From contig CM057469.1 of assembly GCA_030035585.1 (NCBI GenBank), positions 65,551,501 through 65,615,500 on the forward strand: DNA of 64,000 nt, read 5' to 3'. Positions within the stretch are counted from its first letter, which is position 1. The number at the start of each line of letters is the position of its first letter. The notes beneath the pieces are model-generated. The model ran no database searches, had not been told where the DNA came from, and was given only the letters and a program-made list of their open reading frames with translations. The DNA is from Dugong dugon. Its lineage: Eukaryota > Chordata > Mammalia > Sirenia > Dugongidae. Of this stretch, positions 27,880 to 38,822 are shown one piece after another. The translations under genes were made by a program, and so were the position numbers.

Positions 27880-28041
27880 AGCCCTGGTGGCATAGTTGTT
27901 AAGAGCTCAGCTGCTAACCAAAATCTTGGCAGTTTAAATCCACCAGCTGCTCCTTGGAAACCCTATGGGGCAGTTCTACTCTGTCCTATAGGCTCACTAT
28001 GAGTTGGAACTGACTGGACAGCACCTAACAACAACAAAAAA
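27880..28041 (+). mobile_element. AfroSINE in L1 copy E 3'UTR, RTE-type tail
   Basis: Sense copy starting AAGCCCTGGTGGCATAGTTG and ending GGACAGCACCTAACAACAAC, the same 3' end as the RTE copies. It splits the L1 sequence CCTATAAAACAAACAATAAC. Confidence 0.88.
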
Positions 28042-28118
28042 CAAACAATAACCCATGTAGTTCAACCATGTATATGAGACTAAATTGGCACACCAGCCCA
28101 GGGCAACGACAAGAAGCC

Positions 28119-28312
28119 ACTCCACATCTCTACTCCTTTGCCATTTTCTATCAGTTTCTTCTTTGCAGTGGCTTCTGATCTAATACATCATCCCTTCATT
28201 TAATGTTCAGGGTTCCAGGATTGATGTCTATACCTGTTTTACTTGGTTTTTCAGATCCTTGTTGCAGTGGGGTGGCTAGTGTGTCTGACTAGTCTGCCTT
28301 CTTGGCTCCTGT
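28119..28312 (-). mobile_element. Inverted L1 5' end (copy F)
   Basis: Read on the minus strand this begins GGAGCCAAGAAGGCAGACTAG and continues GATCTGAAAAACCAAGTAAA, then CATCAATCCTGGAACCCTGA. It matches the first 190 bp of the L1 leader at 49629 (copy J). It abuts, in opposite orientation, the broken 3'UTR of copy E. No ORF1 or other part of this element remains. Confidence 0.75.
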
Positions 28313-28331
28313 AAATAAAGAAAATATTGAA

Positions 28332-28944
28332 GGTGGCAAGGATTTCATTTTACTTAGATCCACAATCAATGCCCATGGAAGCAGCAGTCAAGAAATCAAA
28401 TGACGTATTGCATTGGGCAAATCTCCTGTGAAAGACTTTTAAAGTGTTACAAAGCAAAGATGTCACTTTGAGGACTAAGGTGCACCTGACTCAATCCATG
28501 GTATCTTCAATTGCCTCATATTAATGCGAAAGCTGGACAATGAATAAGAAAGAACAAAGAAGAATTGATGCCTTTGAATTATGGTGTTGGCAAAGAATAT
28601 TGAATATACCATGGACTGCCAAAAGAAGGAATATGTCTGTCTTGGGAGAAGTACAGGCAGAATGCTCCTTAGAAGTGAGGATGGCAAGACTACATCTTAC
28701 ATACTTTGGACATGTTGTCAGGAGGGACCAGTCCCCAGAGATGGGCATCATACTCAGTAAAGTAGAGGGTTAGCAAAAACAAGGAAGATCCTCAACAAGA
28801 TGGACTGACACAGTGGCTGCAACAATGGACTCAAACATAGCAACGATTGTGAGGATGATGCAGGACCAGGCAGTGTTTCGTTCTGTTGTACACAGGGTCA
28901 CTGTGAGTCAGAACTGACTCAACGGCACCTAACAACAACAACAA
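28332..28944 (+). mobile_element. RTE/BovB-clade LINE, 3' end
   Basis: A 5'-truncated copy starting in the late RT/C-terminal region (CACAATCAATGCCCATGGAAG). A 77-codon open stretch (28540-28773) encodes DAFELWCWQRILNIPW and LHLTYFGHVVRRDQS. The end is CGGCACCTAACAACAACAACA at 28924-28944. An unclear TSD suggests age or a rearranged flank. Confidence 0.87.
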
Positions 28945-29840
28945 ATTCTAACGCAGCTCTCATAACTGCTGCAAGCTTTTGAATGCAGAAAGTGGGGAAA
29001 AGAAGGACTAAGATGAAATAAACAAACAAAAATACCTCCTAGAAAGAGAAAGTCCAACATGCTAAGTGTCAAACACTGAGCATAAGTGTGGGACTTGGTA
29101 ATTCACAACACTGGCTTTGGAGAAGGGGCTATAAAATTATCAATATCAGAGTGGCAGCCTCCAAGAATCATTGCTCCTGGGTAGAATAAGGTTACAATGA
29201 GGATGTAATAATTATAAATATCTATGCATCAAATAGCACAGCATCTAACTATATAAAGGAGAAATACAAACATACTAATAGAACATACTATTCATAGTAG
29301 AAAACAGGCCAAGTGAACAAAATTAAAATGTAAAAATATAAAATCTTCAAACAACAAAGTCAATAAAGTAGCTCTTATGAGCATATATTGATCCCTACAA
29401 TACATCTATCTCATGTACTTGTGAACAGTCATAAAAAAATGATCATAGACTCGGACAGGTGTGGATTAGCCAATAGGCAAGGTAAGTACAGTACTTACCT
29501 TCTTACAGATCCTCTGTAATGAACAGTTTCACATGGGTTTCACCACATCAAAGAACCCATAGGGACAGTAAGAGCCAGCAGGCCTCAGCCTATTGGTAGT
29601 CTGGAAGACAGTGTCCGTCTAACTTGTGAGCGCTGGCCCAGCTCTGGGTTGCTGGGGCTGAGAGAGAGAATCTGCCACGTGAGCAGCTGGTGATGAGGAT
29701 GAAGGAGTCGGAAAGTGAGGACGGAATCCATTTCCACACTTTGGGAATTGGATTCATGCTGATCCTTGCCACAGAGTTAGCAATGAAGGTGGGATTTACC
29801 CACTGTGACTCTTGTCTAGTGTATGTGCGAAAGAGGAAAT
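28945..29840 (+). other. Old L1M trace and unclassified sequence
   Basis: At 29185-29290 GGATGTAATAATTATAAATA and CTATGCATCAAATAGCAC resemble the endonuclease region of an old L1M on the plus strand. The rest is unclassified. A perfect 11-bp inverted repeat with a 1-base centre (AAGGTAAGTAC-A-GTACTTACCTT) lies at 29479-29501. Confidence 0.4.
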
Positions 29841-29849
29841 ACAAACAGA

Positions 29850-30450
29850 AATTGCAAAATTTCTGAAAAAAATAGCAATGAAAATACTACATATCAGAAT
29901 CTATTCAATATATTTGAAACATCAAGCATAGCCTTAAAATGTATGTCAACAAATATGAATAAACAAAAATGAAGTCAATTAAATTTCCATAACAAGAAAG
30001 CTGTAAGAAGAGCAACAACGTGAACCAAGATAAAGCACCAGGAAGAATGCAATAAACAGAAAACAGATCAGCAGTGAAACGATTAATACACATCATGCAA
30101 CAACATGAATGAACCTCAGAAACACTATGTTGAGGGTAAACCTTATATAAGAGTACATACTGTATTGTTCATTTATATTAAATTCTAGAGGAGGCAAAAC
30201 CAATACATGATGGAAGAAATCAGAACATTGTTGCAGGGTAGTGGGCCGAAGGTGTATGGAGGTGGTGAGTGTGGTTTGCCCGGGAAGAGGTTTGAGGGAA
30301 ATTCCTGGGGAGATGAAAATATTTTGAATCTTGATATGGGATGTGGGTTACACAGGTGTATACATTTGTTAAAACTCTGTTAACTGTAACACTGCATTTC
30401 AGCTGTGTATAAATTACCCCGCAATTTAAAAATAAAAGGAGAAGGAAAAA
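29850..30450 (+). mobile_element. Old L1M: ORF2 remnant plus 3' end
   Basis: ORF2-like sequence (AATGAAAATACTACATATCAG near 29880) is followed by an L1M 3'UTR: TGAATGAACCTCAGAAACACT, then GGGTTACACAGGTGTATACA, then GTGTATAAATTACCCCGCAA near 30405. Heavily mutated; no reading frame survives. Confidence 0.7.
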
Positions 30451-31192
30451 TAATGGCATGACTATAACTTTAAATACAGTAATAATCAGCTTTGTCACAT
30501 CATCATCAAGGAAGCCTCTCTAAGTATCAGTGCATGAATGCATATAAAAACAGCACACTTGCAGGTTTTTGCTTCCCAGTCAGTGTGAAATTTCTTATAA
30601 AATTCTTTTGACTTTGGTATATGGTATTCATAGGACATATGAATGTATCATAGAATTTGCCACTTCTTTACACCTGCTAGCAAGATTTCCATTATGGCCA
30701 GTTCCTCTCTTACTATTCCTACAGTATACAATGATCTAAAGGATCAGGAATAAGCTCTATCTGATCTGCTGATAGTTACAAAGAGAAACATAAGCCATCT
30801 GCCCTGAGTGATAAGCAGCCTGACTTTGTCCTATTATGAAATACTACCATCATACCAGGCATGAATGTTCTGTACATTACAATTTACACAGCTACACTGC
30901 TCTCACTGACAAGTTGCCCTTTAAAACAATGTTTTGTATCTTTGCTTGAAATTTCACAGATCTTGAGAGGGAGAGGCATAGGGAGAATGATCATTTCTTC
31001 TGAGGAAAACTCCTACAAGGAAACTTGCATTGAAAAAGTCTACAAGATTGCTTGCCAAAATATCCTTTGTTACTGACAATTAAAAACTAGTTGGACCCAG
31101 AATAACATTTTGCAAAACACATCGCAACCTTATCTCATTGCCCAGTCTGTTGTTTCTCTGCGTCTAATAACTCCTTGAATAAAAATGTCCAG
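30451..31192. other. Unannotated unique DNA
   Basis: About 740 bp with no recognisable repeat or gene. A 71-codon frame at 30861-31076 has no recognisable features. Confidence 0.5.
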
Positions 31193-31205
31193 TATATTTT
31201 TCTAA

Positions 31206-31350
31206 GGAGCCCTGGTGGTGCAGTAGTTAAGCATTTGACTGCTAACCAAAAAGCTGACAGTTCAAATCCACCAGCTGCTCCTTGGAAACCTTATGGGGCA
31301 GTTCAGAATTGACTGGATGGCAATGGATTTGGTTTTTTTATTATTATTAT
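31206..31350 (+). mobile_element. AfroSINE, 13-bp TSD
   Basis: Sense copy, GGAGCCCTGGTGGTGCAGTAG to CAATGGATTTGG and a T/ATT tail. The target duplication TATATTTTTCTAA is exact (31193-31205, 31351-31363). It lacks the CTATAGGGTCGCTATGAG segment, passing from GGGGCAGTT to CAGAATTGACTGG. Confidence 0.92.
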
Positions 31351-31363
31351 TATATTTTTCTAA

Positions 31364-33262
31364 AAATAAGATTGTAAGATAAACTTCTTAGTAAGGTTTT
31401 TAAGATTTTAATTTTACTATCTATATTATATTTTCATAATCACTTGGATTCCAATAACTTAATTATAATAAATCAGGCATTTGTTTCCAAAACAGAAAAC
31501 GTATTTTGTGCTTGAAATTTCTTTTCAGCGTGGTCAACTGCTTTTGTGTATTTTTAACAGTAATAAAAATTTTCCTGGGGTCAAAGGAACATAGAAATAA
31601 AATTTATTCTACTTTTAAATTTTCAATATTTGAATCTTAGAAGAGTACAATTTTAGTACTTTCACTGCAATCACAAGTGATATTTTATATCAGAATAAAC
31701 AGATTAGAAATGTTTCAGTGTATCTCTAAAGCAGTAAGCTGATTTCAAAAAAGAAATCACTGGTAAAAAATAGTAAATGCTTCAATTCTGTGTGGATATT
31801 AGTATATTTCACAAGCTTACACTGTCACGTCAACATATTTCAATTTTTTCTGTAAACTAAATGACCATAATTTTGATATTTGGTCTTTTTTTTACCCTAT
31901 GGACATGTATATTCTTTCAAATCTCTATAAAATGAGTATTCTTCATTATAGAAGTTTCCCATCCCTATCATTTCACTAACATCTAATGATATAACTCTGT
32001 ATTTAATAAATAATTTCTATAAGTGTGTTTTTTTTTCCATATAGATAATACTCCAAAGGACCTTGATACATCCTGCTTGCCAAAGGGGAGAAATGATAGG
32101 AAGCAAGGTTGTAAACAGCACCACTGGCATACAGCCACTAGGTGTCAGCCATGCAGTTAGCATCCATGTACATCGTTAATCCTGATGGACACAAGTAGGA
32201 ATTCTATGAAATCTGTCCCTGATCCAGTATGAATAGACCACAGAGTCACCTAGAATTTTACATGGTGTGAACTAAAGTCTTACACTTAGAAGAAAAGTAC
32301 TGCTTTGTTCTCTGAAGGGCTGTAGCCCTCAATGAAACACAGGCTTTTTCCAAATGCCATTGTTAGTTGGGGACAATCGTGTTGGGGGCACTTGGGGTGA
32401 CTCCAATCAGTTGACATGAGGGAGTGATGTGCTATCCTTTCAATCTATCACTGGAAGACTTAGCTTCTGGAAACAGAGAAGCAGAAGGGAGAATATTTCT
32501 TATATATTTGACATTAAGAATATTACAAACAACTCCCTAAAAAATGAATGCTGATTACATTAAGAATAAAACAGTCTTGGAGAAATTAATTTAAGAAGAC
32601 AAAGCACCTTGGGTTGTTGCCACCAAAATCATGAATTAGTTCTGTTCTTTCAGACACCTGATATACTTGGTAAAAATAGTGAGAGTGAGGTTTCTAATAG
32701 AGATTCTTGAAGAATTTCATATGAAAGTATCATATAAGGTGCTTATTGTCTCTGGGAAGGGATTAAAAATAACGTTTACCTAGTTATCAGACAGTCTAAC
32801 TGAGAGTCTTAATTATCATCACGGACTATGCTCGAACTCTTTCCTATATGGCCAATCTCATCATAATATCAAACAGTCCACATAATTCCAATATAAATGT
32901 GGGAGGCAAAATAAAGCCCGTAAGGTCCTTTGGGGAGGTCTTGGTTTCGTCAATAGTATAAGTAAGAGAATGAGTTAGATGGTCTCCGATTTTCCTTTCA
33001 GCACGACCTTTTGTGATTCTATAATGTAACACATTCTTTTCCTCAGAAGAGCAGAAACTTTTTCTTATGACCAGCTGTAATATGGCAGCTGTTCTTCAAG
33101 ACAGACAAACGTAAATGTGTGTTATCAGTTATGTTACTCATCAATAATCCTGATTTTTGGCATTTGTGGTCTGATAGTTTATAATTTTCTACCCTCTCTT
33201 ACCCAATGTAAGTCAAAGAGATTTTCTTCCAGTTCTCTTCATGTTACCTCTACCCTTATTTC
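31364..33262. other. Unannotated AT-rich unique DNA
   Basis: The longest stretch of the window (1.9 kb) without a recognisable repeat. No open frame reaches 75 codons. The minus-strand frame at 32844-33032 has no recognisable domain. Confidence 0.55.
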
Positions 33263-33469
33263 AGTCTCTAGGTGGCGCAAATGGGTAAGCACTTGACTAC
33301 TAGCTAAAAGGTTGGTAGCTCAAACCCTACCAGAGATGCCTCAGAAGACAGGCTTGGCAATCTGCTTTCAAAAGGTCACAGCCTTGAAAACCTTATGGAG
33401 CAGTTTTACTCTGCACACTTGAGGTCTCCATGAGTAGGAATCAACTCAATGGCAACTAACAACAACAAC
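33263..33469 (+). mobile_element. AfroSINE, diverged, RTE-type tail
   Basis: Older sense copy (TCTAGGTGGCGCAAATGGGT, then a GGTAGCTCAAACCC B-box region) ending GGCAACTAACAACAACAAC. Its body has the GAAGACAGGCTTGGCAATCTG variant shared with copies at 48.6 and 48.8 kb. TSD weak (TATTTC). Confidence 0.85.
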
Positions 33470-33523
33470 TATTTCTCATTTCCCAACCCCAACTCATCAC
33501 CTCCCATTCCTGCCCACCCCCCC

Positions 33524-33524
33524 T

Positions 33525-33550
<26 letters not shown>
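33524..33550. repeat. (CA)n microsatellite
   Basis: A near-perfect CA dinucleotide run of about 27 bases after a C-rich stretch. Confidence 0.9.
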
Positions 33551-33555
<5 letters not shown>

Positions 33556-33598
33556 CACACTTTGAAGAGACACCAGGATGGATATTCAGTGGTATCCT

Positions 33599-33789
33599 GT
33601 TGTTGCTAGGTAACGTCAAGTCGATTTCAACTCATAGCGACCCCATGTGACAGAGTAGAACTGCTAGGCTGTAATCTTTACAGAAGCAGATCACCAGGTT
33701 TTTCTCCTGCAGAGCCACTGGGTGGGTTTGAATCACCAACCTTTCAGTTATCAGCCAAGTGCTTAACCATTGGGCAACCAGAGCTTCTT
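33599..33789 (-). mobile_element. AfroSINE, 11-bp TSD
   Basis: Antisense copy of about 191 bp. AGTGGTATCCT (33588-33598) against AGTGATATCCT (33790-33800) is the duplication, one mismatch. The tail side begins TGTTGTTGCTAGGTAACGTC. Confidence 0.88.
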
Positions 33790-34032
33790 AGTGATATCCT
33801 ATCCTGTCTAAATTCTGCTGCAGATAAATTCACAGTCATGAGAGGATCCACATTTATAGTATGTTTCCAATGGGTTAGCAGCGAATATGATACCTTCAGT
33901 ACTGTTAACACTGCTATGATGATGAAATCTCCAACACTTCACTTCATAATGGAGAATCAAATAAGAATACAATCTACATATCCCACATGTAGAACAAGAA
34001 GTGCAACTTGGAATTCTAAAATGTATGGACCC

Positions 34033-34830
34033 AATCTTAAAAGCCTGTGAGCAGCCATCTAAGATACTCCACTAGTCTCATCCCTCTGGGAGCAAGGAAG
34101 AATGAAGAGAACAGGACACAAGGAAAAGATTAGTCCAAAGGACTAATGGACCACAGCTACCAAGGCCTCCACCAGACTGAGTCCAGTACAGCTAGATGGT
34201 ACCCAGCTACCGCCACTGACTGCTCTGACCAGGATCACAACAGAGGGTTCTGGACAGAGCTAGAGAAGGATGTAGAACAAAATTCTAACACACAAAAAAA
34301 AGACCAGAAGGAGACTGGAGACACCCTTTTAGCTCAGCAGTGAAGTCACTTCCGAGGTTCACATTCAGCCGGGGATTGGACAGCCCCAGAAAAACAATGG
34401 GACTAATGAGGCACAGCAGTCCAGGGACAAGGACTAGAAGGCAGAAGGGGACAGGAAAACTAGTGATAGGGAACCCAAGGTTGAGTAAGGACAGTGTTTA
34501 TGTGTAGTGAGGTTGTTAACCACTGTCATAGGGCAACATGTGTACTGTTTGGTGAGAAACTATTTTGTTCTGTAAACCTTCATCTAAAGTAAGAATAGCA
34601 GCACAATTGAAAGAGCGTAGTCAGTGTCACTGAACTGTGCATGTAGAAATTTTTGAAATGGTGTATCTTTGGCTGTGTATATTTTCACCAAAAAAAAAAG
34701 GTCGAGAAGGAAGAGGGTTGACATGTCATGGGGTTGTTAACCAACGTCATAAAACAATATGTGCACTACTGTTTCATAAGAAACTACTTGTTCTGTAGAT
34801 CTTCACCTGAAGTACAATAAAAAAATAAAA
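34033..34830 (+). mobile_element. 5'-truncated L1, 3'UTR only (copy G)
   Basis: Starts AAAAGCCTGTGAGCAGCC and follows copies A and B through both terminal modules, ending AAGTACAATAAAAAAATAAAA. Like copy A it lacks the 130-bp segment of copy B. GACCCAA occurs on both flanks (34027-34033 region and 34836-34842) and may be a short TSD. Confidence 0.87.
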
Positions 34831-34990
34831 GTGTAGACCCAAGCCATGGCCTTGATCTGAGTATCATACAGTTTCTATGCATTCTATGCATTCAGCTTTT
34901 CAACAAGTATCTGTCTGTCCACTGTATGCCAAGTGCTGTGCTGAGCATCGCAGACAAAGCTGGGAAATAGGCAGATGTAGTCTGTCTTCA

Positions 34991-37308
34991 TCTGGAACGC
35001 GAAAGTTGGAAACAAAGAAGAATCAGTAGTTGGAAAATATGGCTTTGGTGATAGAAACGATGTTGGAAATCGCATGACAGAATTTTGCAAAACCAGTGAC
35101 TTCTTCATTGCAGATACCTTTTTTCACCAGCATCAATGGTGACTATACACATAGACCTATCCAGATGGAATACACAAGAATCAAATCGACTATACCTGTG
35201 GAAAGAGATGATGGAAAAGCTCAATACCATCAGTCAGAACAAGGCCAGGGGCCGACTGCGGAACAGACCATCAATTGCTCATATGCAAGTTCAAGTTGAA
35301 ACTGAAGAAAATTAGAACAAGTCCACAAGAGCCAAAGAATGACCTGGAGTATATCCCACCTGAATTTAGAGACCATCTCAAGAATAGATTTGACATGCTG
35401 AACACTAATGACCAAAGACCAGATGAGTTGTGGAATGACATCAAGGACATCATACATGAAGAAAGCAAGAGGTCATTAAAAAGACAGGAAAGAAAGACCA
35501 AAATGGATGTCAGTACAGACTTTGAAATTTACTCTTGAATGTCAACTAGCTAAAGCAAAAGGAAGAAATGATGAAGCAAAAGAACTGAACAGATTTCAAA
35601 GGGTGGCTTGAGAAGACAAAGTATTGTAATGACATGTGCAAAGAGCTGGAGATAGAAAACCAAAAGGGAAGAACATGCTCTGCATTTCTTAACTGAAGAA
35701 AAAATTCAAGCCTCGAGTTGCAATAGTGAAGGATTCAATGGGGAAAATATTAAACGACTCAGGAAGCATCAAAAGAAGATGGAAGGAATATACAGAGTCA
35801 TCATACCAAAAAGAATTGGTTGATGTTTAGCCATTTCAAGAGGTAGCATATGCTCAGGAACCAAAGGTAGTGAAGGAAGAAGTCCAAGCTGCACATGCAG
35901 CACTGGAAGTACTCACTTGTCTATCCCAAGAAATTTGGAAGACAGCTACCTGGCCAACCAATTGGAAGAGATCCATTTTCATGCCTATTCCCAAGAAAGG
36001 TGATCCAACCGAATGCGGAAATTATTGAACAATATCATTAATATCACATGTAAGTAAAATTTTGCTGAAGATCATTCAAAAGCAGCTGCAGCAGTACATC
36101 AACAACGAACTGCCAGAAATCCAGGCCGGATTCAGAAGAGGGCATGGAACCCGGGATATCATTGCTGATGTCAGATGGATCCTGGCTGAAAGCAGAGAAT
36201 ATCAGAAAGATGTTTACCTGTGTTTTTTGGACTATGTTAAGGTATTCGACTGTGTGATTCATAACAAATTATGGATAACATTGTGAAGAATGGGAATTCT
36301 AGAATACTTAATTGTGCTCATGAGGAAACTGTACGTAGATCAAGAGGCAGCTGTTCAGACAGAATAAGGGGATACTGCATGGTTTAAAGTCAGGAAAGGT
36401 GTGCGTCAGGGTTGAATCCTTTCACCATGCCTATTCAATCTGTATGCTGAGCATATAATGTGAGAAGCTGGACTATACGAAGAAGAATGGGGCATCAGGA
36501 TTGGAGGAAGACTCATTAACAACCTGCGTTATGCAGATGACACAACCTTGCTTGCTGAAAGTGAAGAGGACTTGAAGCACTTACTGATGAAGATCAAAGA
36601 CCACAGCCTTCAGTATGGATTACACCTTAACAGAAAGAAAACAAAAATCCTCACAACTGGACCAGTAAGCAATGTCATGATAAATGGAGAAAAGATGGAA
36701 GTTGTCAAGGGTTTCATTTTACTTGGATCCACAATCAACACCCATGGAAGCAACAGTCAAGAATCAAAAGACACATTACGTTGGGCAAATCTGCTGCAAA
36801 AGACCTCTTTAAAGGTTGAAAAGCAAAGAAGTCACCTTGAGGACTAAGGTGCGCCTGATCCAAGCCATGGTGTTTTCAGTTGCCTCATATGCATACGAAA
36901 GCTGGACAGTCAACAAGGAAGGCTGAAGAAATGACACCTTTGAATTGTGGTGTTGGTGAAGAGTATTGAATATACCATGGACTGCCAAAAGAACGAACAG
37001 GTCTATCTTGGAAGAAGGACAACCAGAATGCTCCTTAGAAGCAAGGTTGGCAAGACTACGTCTTACATACTTTGGACATGTTGTCAAGAGAGATCAGTTT
37101 CTGGAGGACATCATACTTGGTAAAGTAGAGGGTCAGCAAAAAAGAGGAAGACCCTCAATGAGATAGATTGACATAGTGGCTACAACAGTGAGTTCAAGCA
37201 TAACAATGATTGTGAGGATGGTGCAGGATCAGGCAGTGCTTCATTCTGTTGTTCACAGGGTCGCTATGAGTCAGAATTGACTTGACGGCACCTAACAACA
37301 ACAACAGC
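34991..37308 (+). mobile_element. RTE/BovB-clade LINE, 2.3 kb with 12-bp TSD
   Basis: The longest RTE copy here. It is bounded by an exact 12-bp duplication AGTCTGTCTTCA (34979-34990 and 37309-37320). It keeps the end of the APE endonuclease (about 34991-35290), a linker, the reverse transcriptase (about 35990-36600) and the C-terminal domain, ending CGGCACCTAACAACAACAAC. It is 5'-truncated inside the endonuclease. RTE LINEs of this clade are the usual partners of SINEs that share their 3' end. Confidence 0.93.
35275..37200 (+). pseudogene. RTE reverse transcriptase ORF, broken
   Basis: The frame is split by frameshifts and stops. The open stretches are 35275-35538 (linker, ERKTKMDVSTDFEIYS), 36062-36286, 36548-36847 and 36966-37166. 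The second holds the RT motif AGFRRGHGTRDIIADVRWI and the degraded FLDYVKVFDCV catalytic-A region; the normal YxKAFD reads VKVFD. The third follows the YADD tetrad, readable at 36530-36541. The last is the C-terminal tail with LRLTYFGHVVKRDQF. Reverse transcription cannot be supported by this copy. Confidence 0.88.
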
Positions 37309-37400
37309 AGTCTGTCTTCAAAGAATTTAAAGTCTAGTAGAGAATAATGATGAATTACAGCACATTTGGTTCTAAGTTAATGGTATGGGAAATAAAATCA

Positions 37401-37600
37401 GTGGGAGGGTTAGGTTATTATAGTTACAATACAGCAAATAGTATAGTTACTACTCTAAATAAAACATAATGCTGTGGGGAGCAGGCATGAATAGTCTCCC
37501 AGGTAATGTGTCCTGAATTGCAAGATGACTATAATGTAACTCCCAGAACTATGGTGCCAGGGAGATTCAGGTGCATGGACTGAGACCCTGCTACAGAATC
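37401..37600. other. Unannotated DNA
   Basis: A 200-bp unique spacer between the old repeat and the next SINE. No feature is seen. Confidence 0.4.
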
Positions 37601-37614
37601 CCTTTGTTCAGTTA

Positions 37615-37813
37615 AGCCAGTTGCTATCCAGTCAGTTCCAACTCATGGTGATTCCATGTGTGTCAGAGTAGAACTGTGCTCAGCAGGGTTTTCAATGGCT
37701 GATTTTGAGAAGTAGATCGCCAAGCCTTTCTTCTGAGGTCATTCTGGGTAGACTCGAACAGCCAATCTTTTTCAGCAGCCAAGCACATTAACTATTTGCA
37801 CCACCCAGGGAAT
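37615..37813 (-). mobile_element. AfroSINE, second subfamily, 14-bp TSD
   Basis: The body contains the variant GAAAACCCTGCTGAGCACAG and CACACATGGAATCACCATGAG, shared only with the copy at 41964-42120. It is distinct from the main group. Exact TSD CCTTTGTTCAGTTA (37601-37614, 37814-37827). Confidence 0.87.
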
Positions 37814-37861
37814 CCTTTGTTCAGTTACTAGTTTAGAATTCTGGGAACCTAGGTGAAACCT

Positions 37862-38053
37862 GGAGCCCTGGTGGTGCAATGGTTAAGAGCTATGGCTGCT
37901 AACCAAGAGGTCGGCAGTTCAAATCCACCAGCTTCTCCTTGGAAACCTTAGGAGGGCAGTTCTACTCTGTTCTATAGGGTTGCTAGGAGTTGGAGTTGGA
38001 ATCGACTCAACGGCAATGGGTTTGGTTTTTTTTTTTTTTTTTTTTTGGTTGGA
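37862..38053 (+). mobile_element. AfroSINE, main type, long T tail
   Basis: Sense copy with CAATGGGTTTGG and an uninterrupted T run of about 22 bases, suggesting relative youth. TGAAACCT at 37854-37861 and 38054-38061 is the TSD. Confidence 0.9.
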
Positions 38054-38061
38054 TGAAACCT

Positions 38062-38384
38062 AAGGATTAGATTGCTCAGAAAACAGATTCTAGTCTTCTA
38101 TTTTCATTTTTATTTCCTTAAAAGCTTAATCAAAGTGTGTTGCCAACTGCAAAAGAACAGAGAACTGAAATGAAAGCCCATTCCCTTCTTCCTTTTGATA
38201 TTATACTCCCTAGGAAAGATGTTAAGTAGAAAACTGTGGAAGACCTCAAAGCCAATCTTGCTGTCACTTTGCACAACCTAGAAGACAAAATAGCTAATAG
38301 ATTGTCAGAAGGGAGAAGTTTATTAAACCAACCAATTAGCCCTTTATTTCACAAGGCTGTAGTGAGACTAAATGAAGTAAAGCA
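38062..38384. other. Unannotated DNA
   Basis: Unique-looking. The 84-codon frame 38236-38490 runs into L2-like sequence and is not taken as a gene. Confidence 0.45.
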
Positions 38385-38465
38385 CACAAGGCAATGTAAG
38401 CTTTTTGAAAGGAAGGACAGAGTATTCAGGGCTACAGGAGTAAAGGTACAAAGATTTAATGAATG
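38385..38465 (+). repeat. L2 3'-end trace
   Basis: AATGTAAGCTTTTTGAAAGGA followed by a TTTAATGAATGTTTG end fits the L2 terminus. Short and weak. Confidence 0.45.
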
Positions 38466-38822
38466 TTTGTCAGCACTTTACACTTTATAGGTGGCTGTCA
38501 CTTATCTTATTAGCTCCTCACAATAACCCTGTTAAGTAGGCAGGGCAGTGATCCCTGAATTGTGGGTCATTGAAATCACAGTGAAACACACACTTTACAA
38601 GTTTATATAAACACATAGTAGTGAGAAGCAGGATGCTGTTGGAGCTAGCCAACACGGTAACACTGAACCACAACCTTAGCAACCATGAATGAGATGAGCA
38701 AGACCAGGAAGGAGAGGAACTTCTGGGTGAGTGTGACTCTTAGAAGGTAGGTTGAGGACATATTAAACACAAATGAACCAAGTCTCAGAGAGGTTAAAGT
38801 GACTTGTGTAAGATTACATAGC

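Larger units (their letters stand above)
24963..28118 (+). mobile_element. L1 with internal ORF2 deletion and missing 3' end (copy E)
   Basis: It starts in ORF2 at the equivalent of 63265 in copy K and runs to about 25286. It then jumps roughly 1 kb to the catalytic-motif region, where the tetrad reads FVDD instead of FADD (25296-25307). ORF2 continues (open stretch 25881-26360) through the C-terminus (26635-27093) into the 3'UTR, which breaks off at 28118 without terminal module or poly(A). Two AfroSINEs interrupt it (25321-25474 antisense, 27880-28041 sense). Confidence 0.87.
34880..37400. repeat. Unassigned ancient repeat split by RTE
   Basis: The left part (CTGTATGCCAAGTGCTGTGC, 34922 on) and right part (TCAAAGAATTTAAAGTCTAG, 37318 on) read as one old interspersed repeat of the 'accumulating-size tail' look common in mammals. 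I cannot assign the family. The RTE at 34991-37308 interrupts it. Confidence 0.5.

Noticed and set aside
28119..28312. Twin-priming inversion of L1 copy E
   Set aside because: In twin priming the inverted part lies upstream of the sense part; here it lies downstream and the sense part has no poly(A).
29479..29501. Short perfect palindrome as a regulatory site or splice donor
   Set aside because: Only 23 bp in unclassified DNA; nothing around it supports a function.
38236..38490. 84-codon frame as a possible exon
   Set aside because: Its second half is an L2 trace, and no splice-site context supports it.
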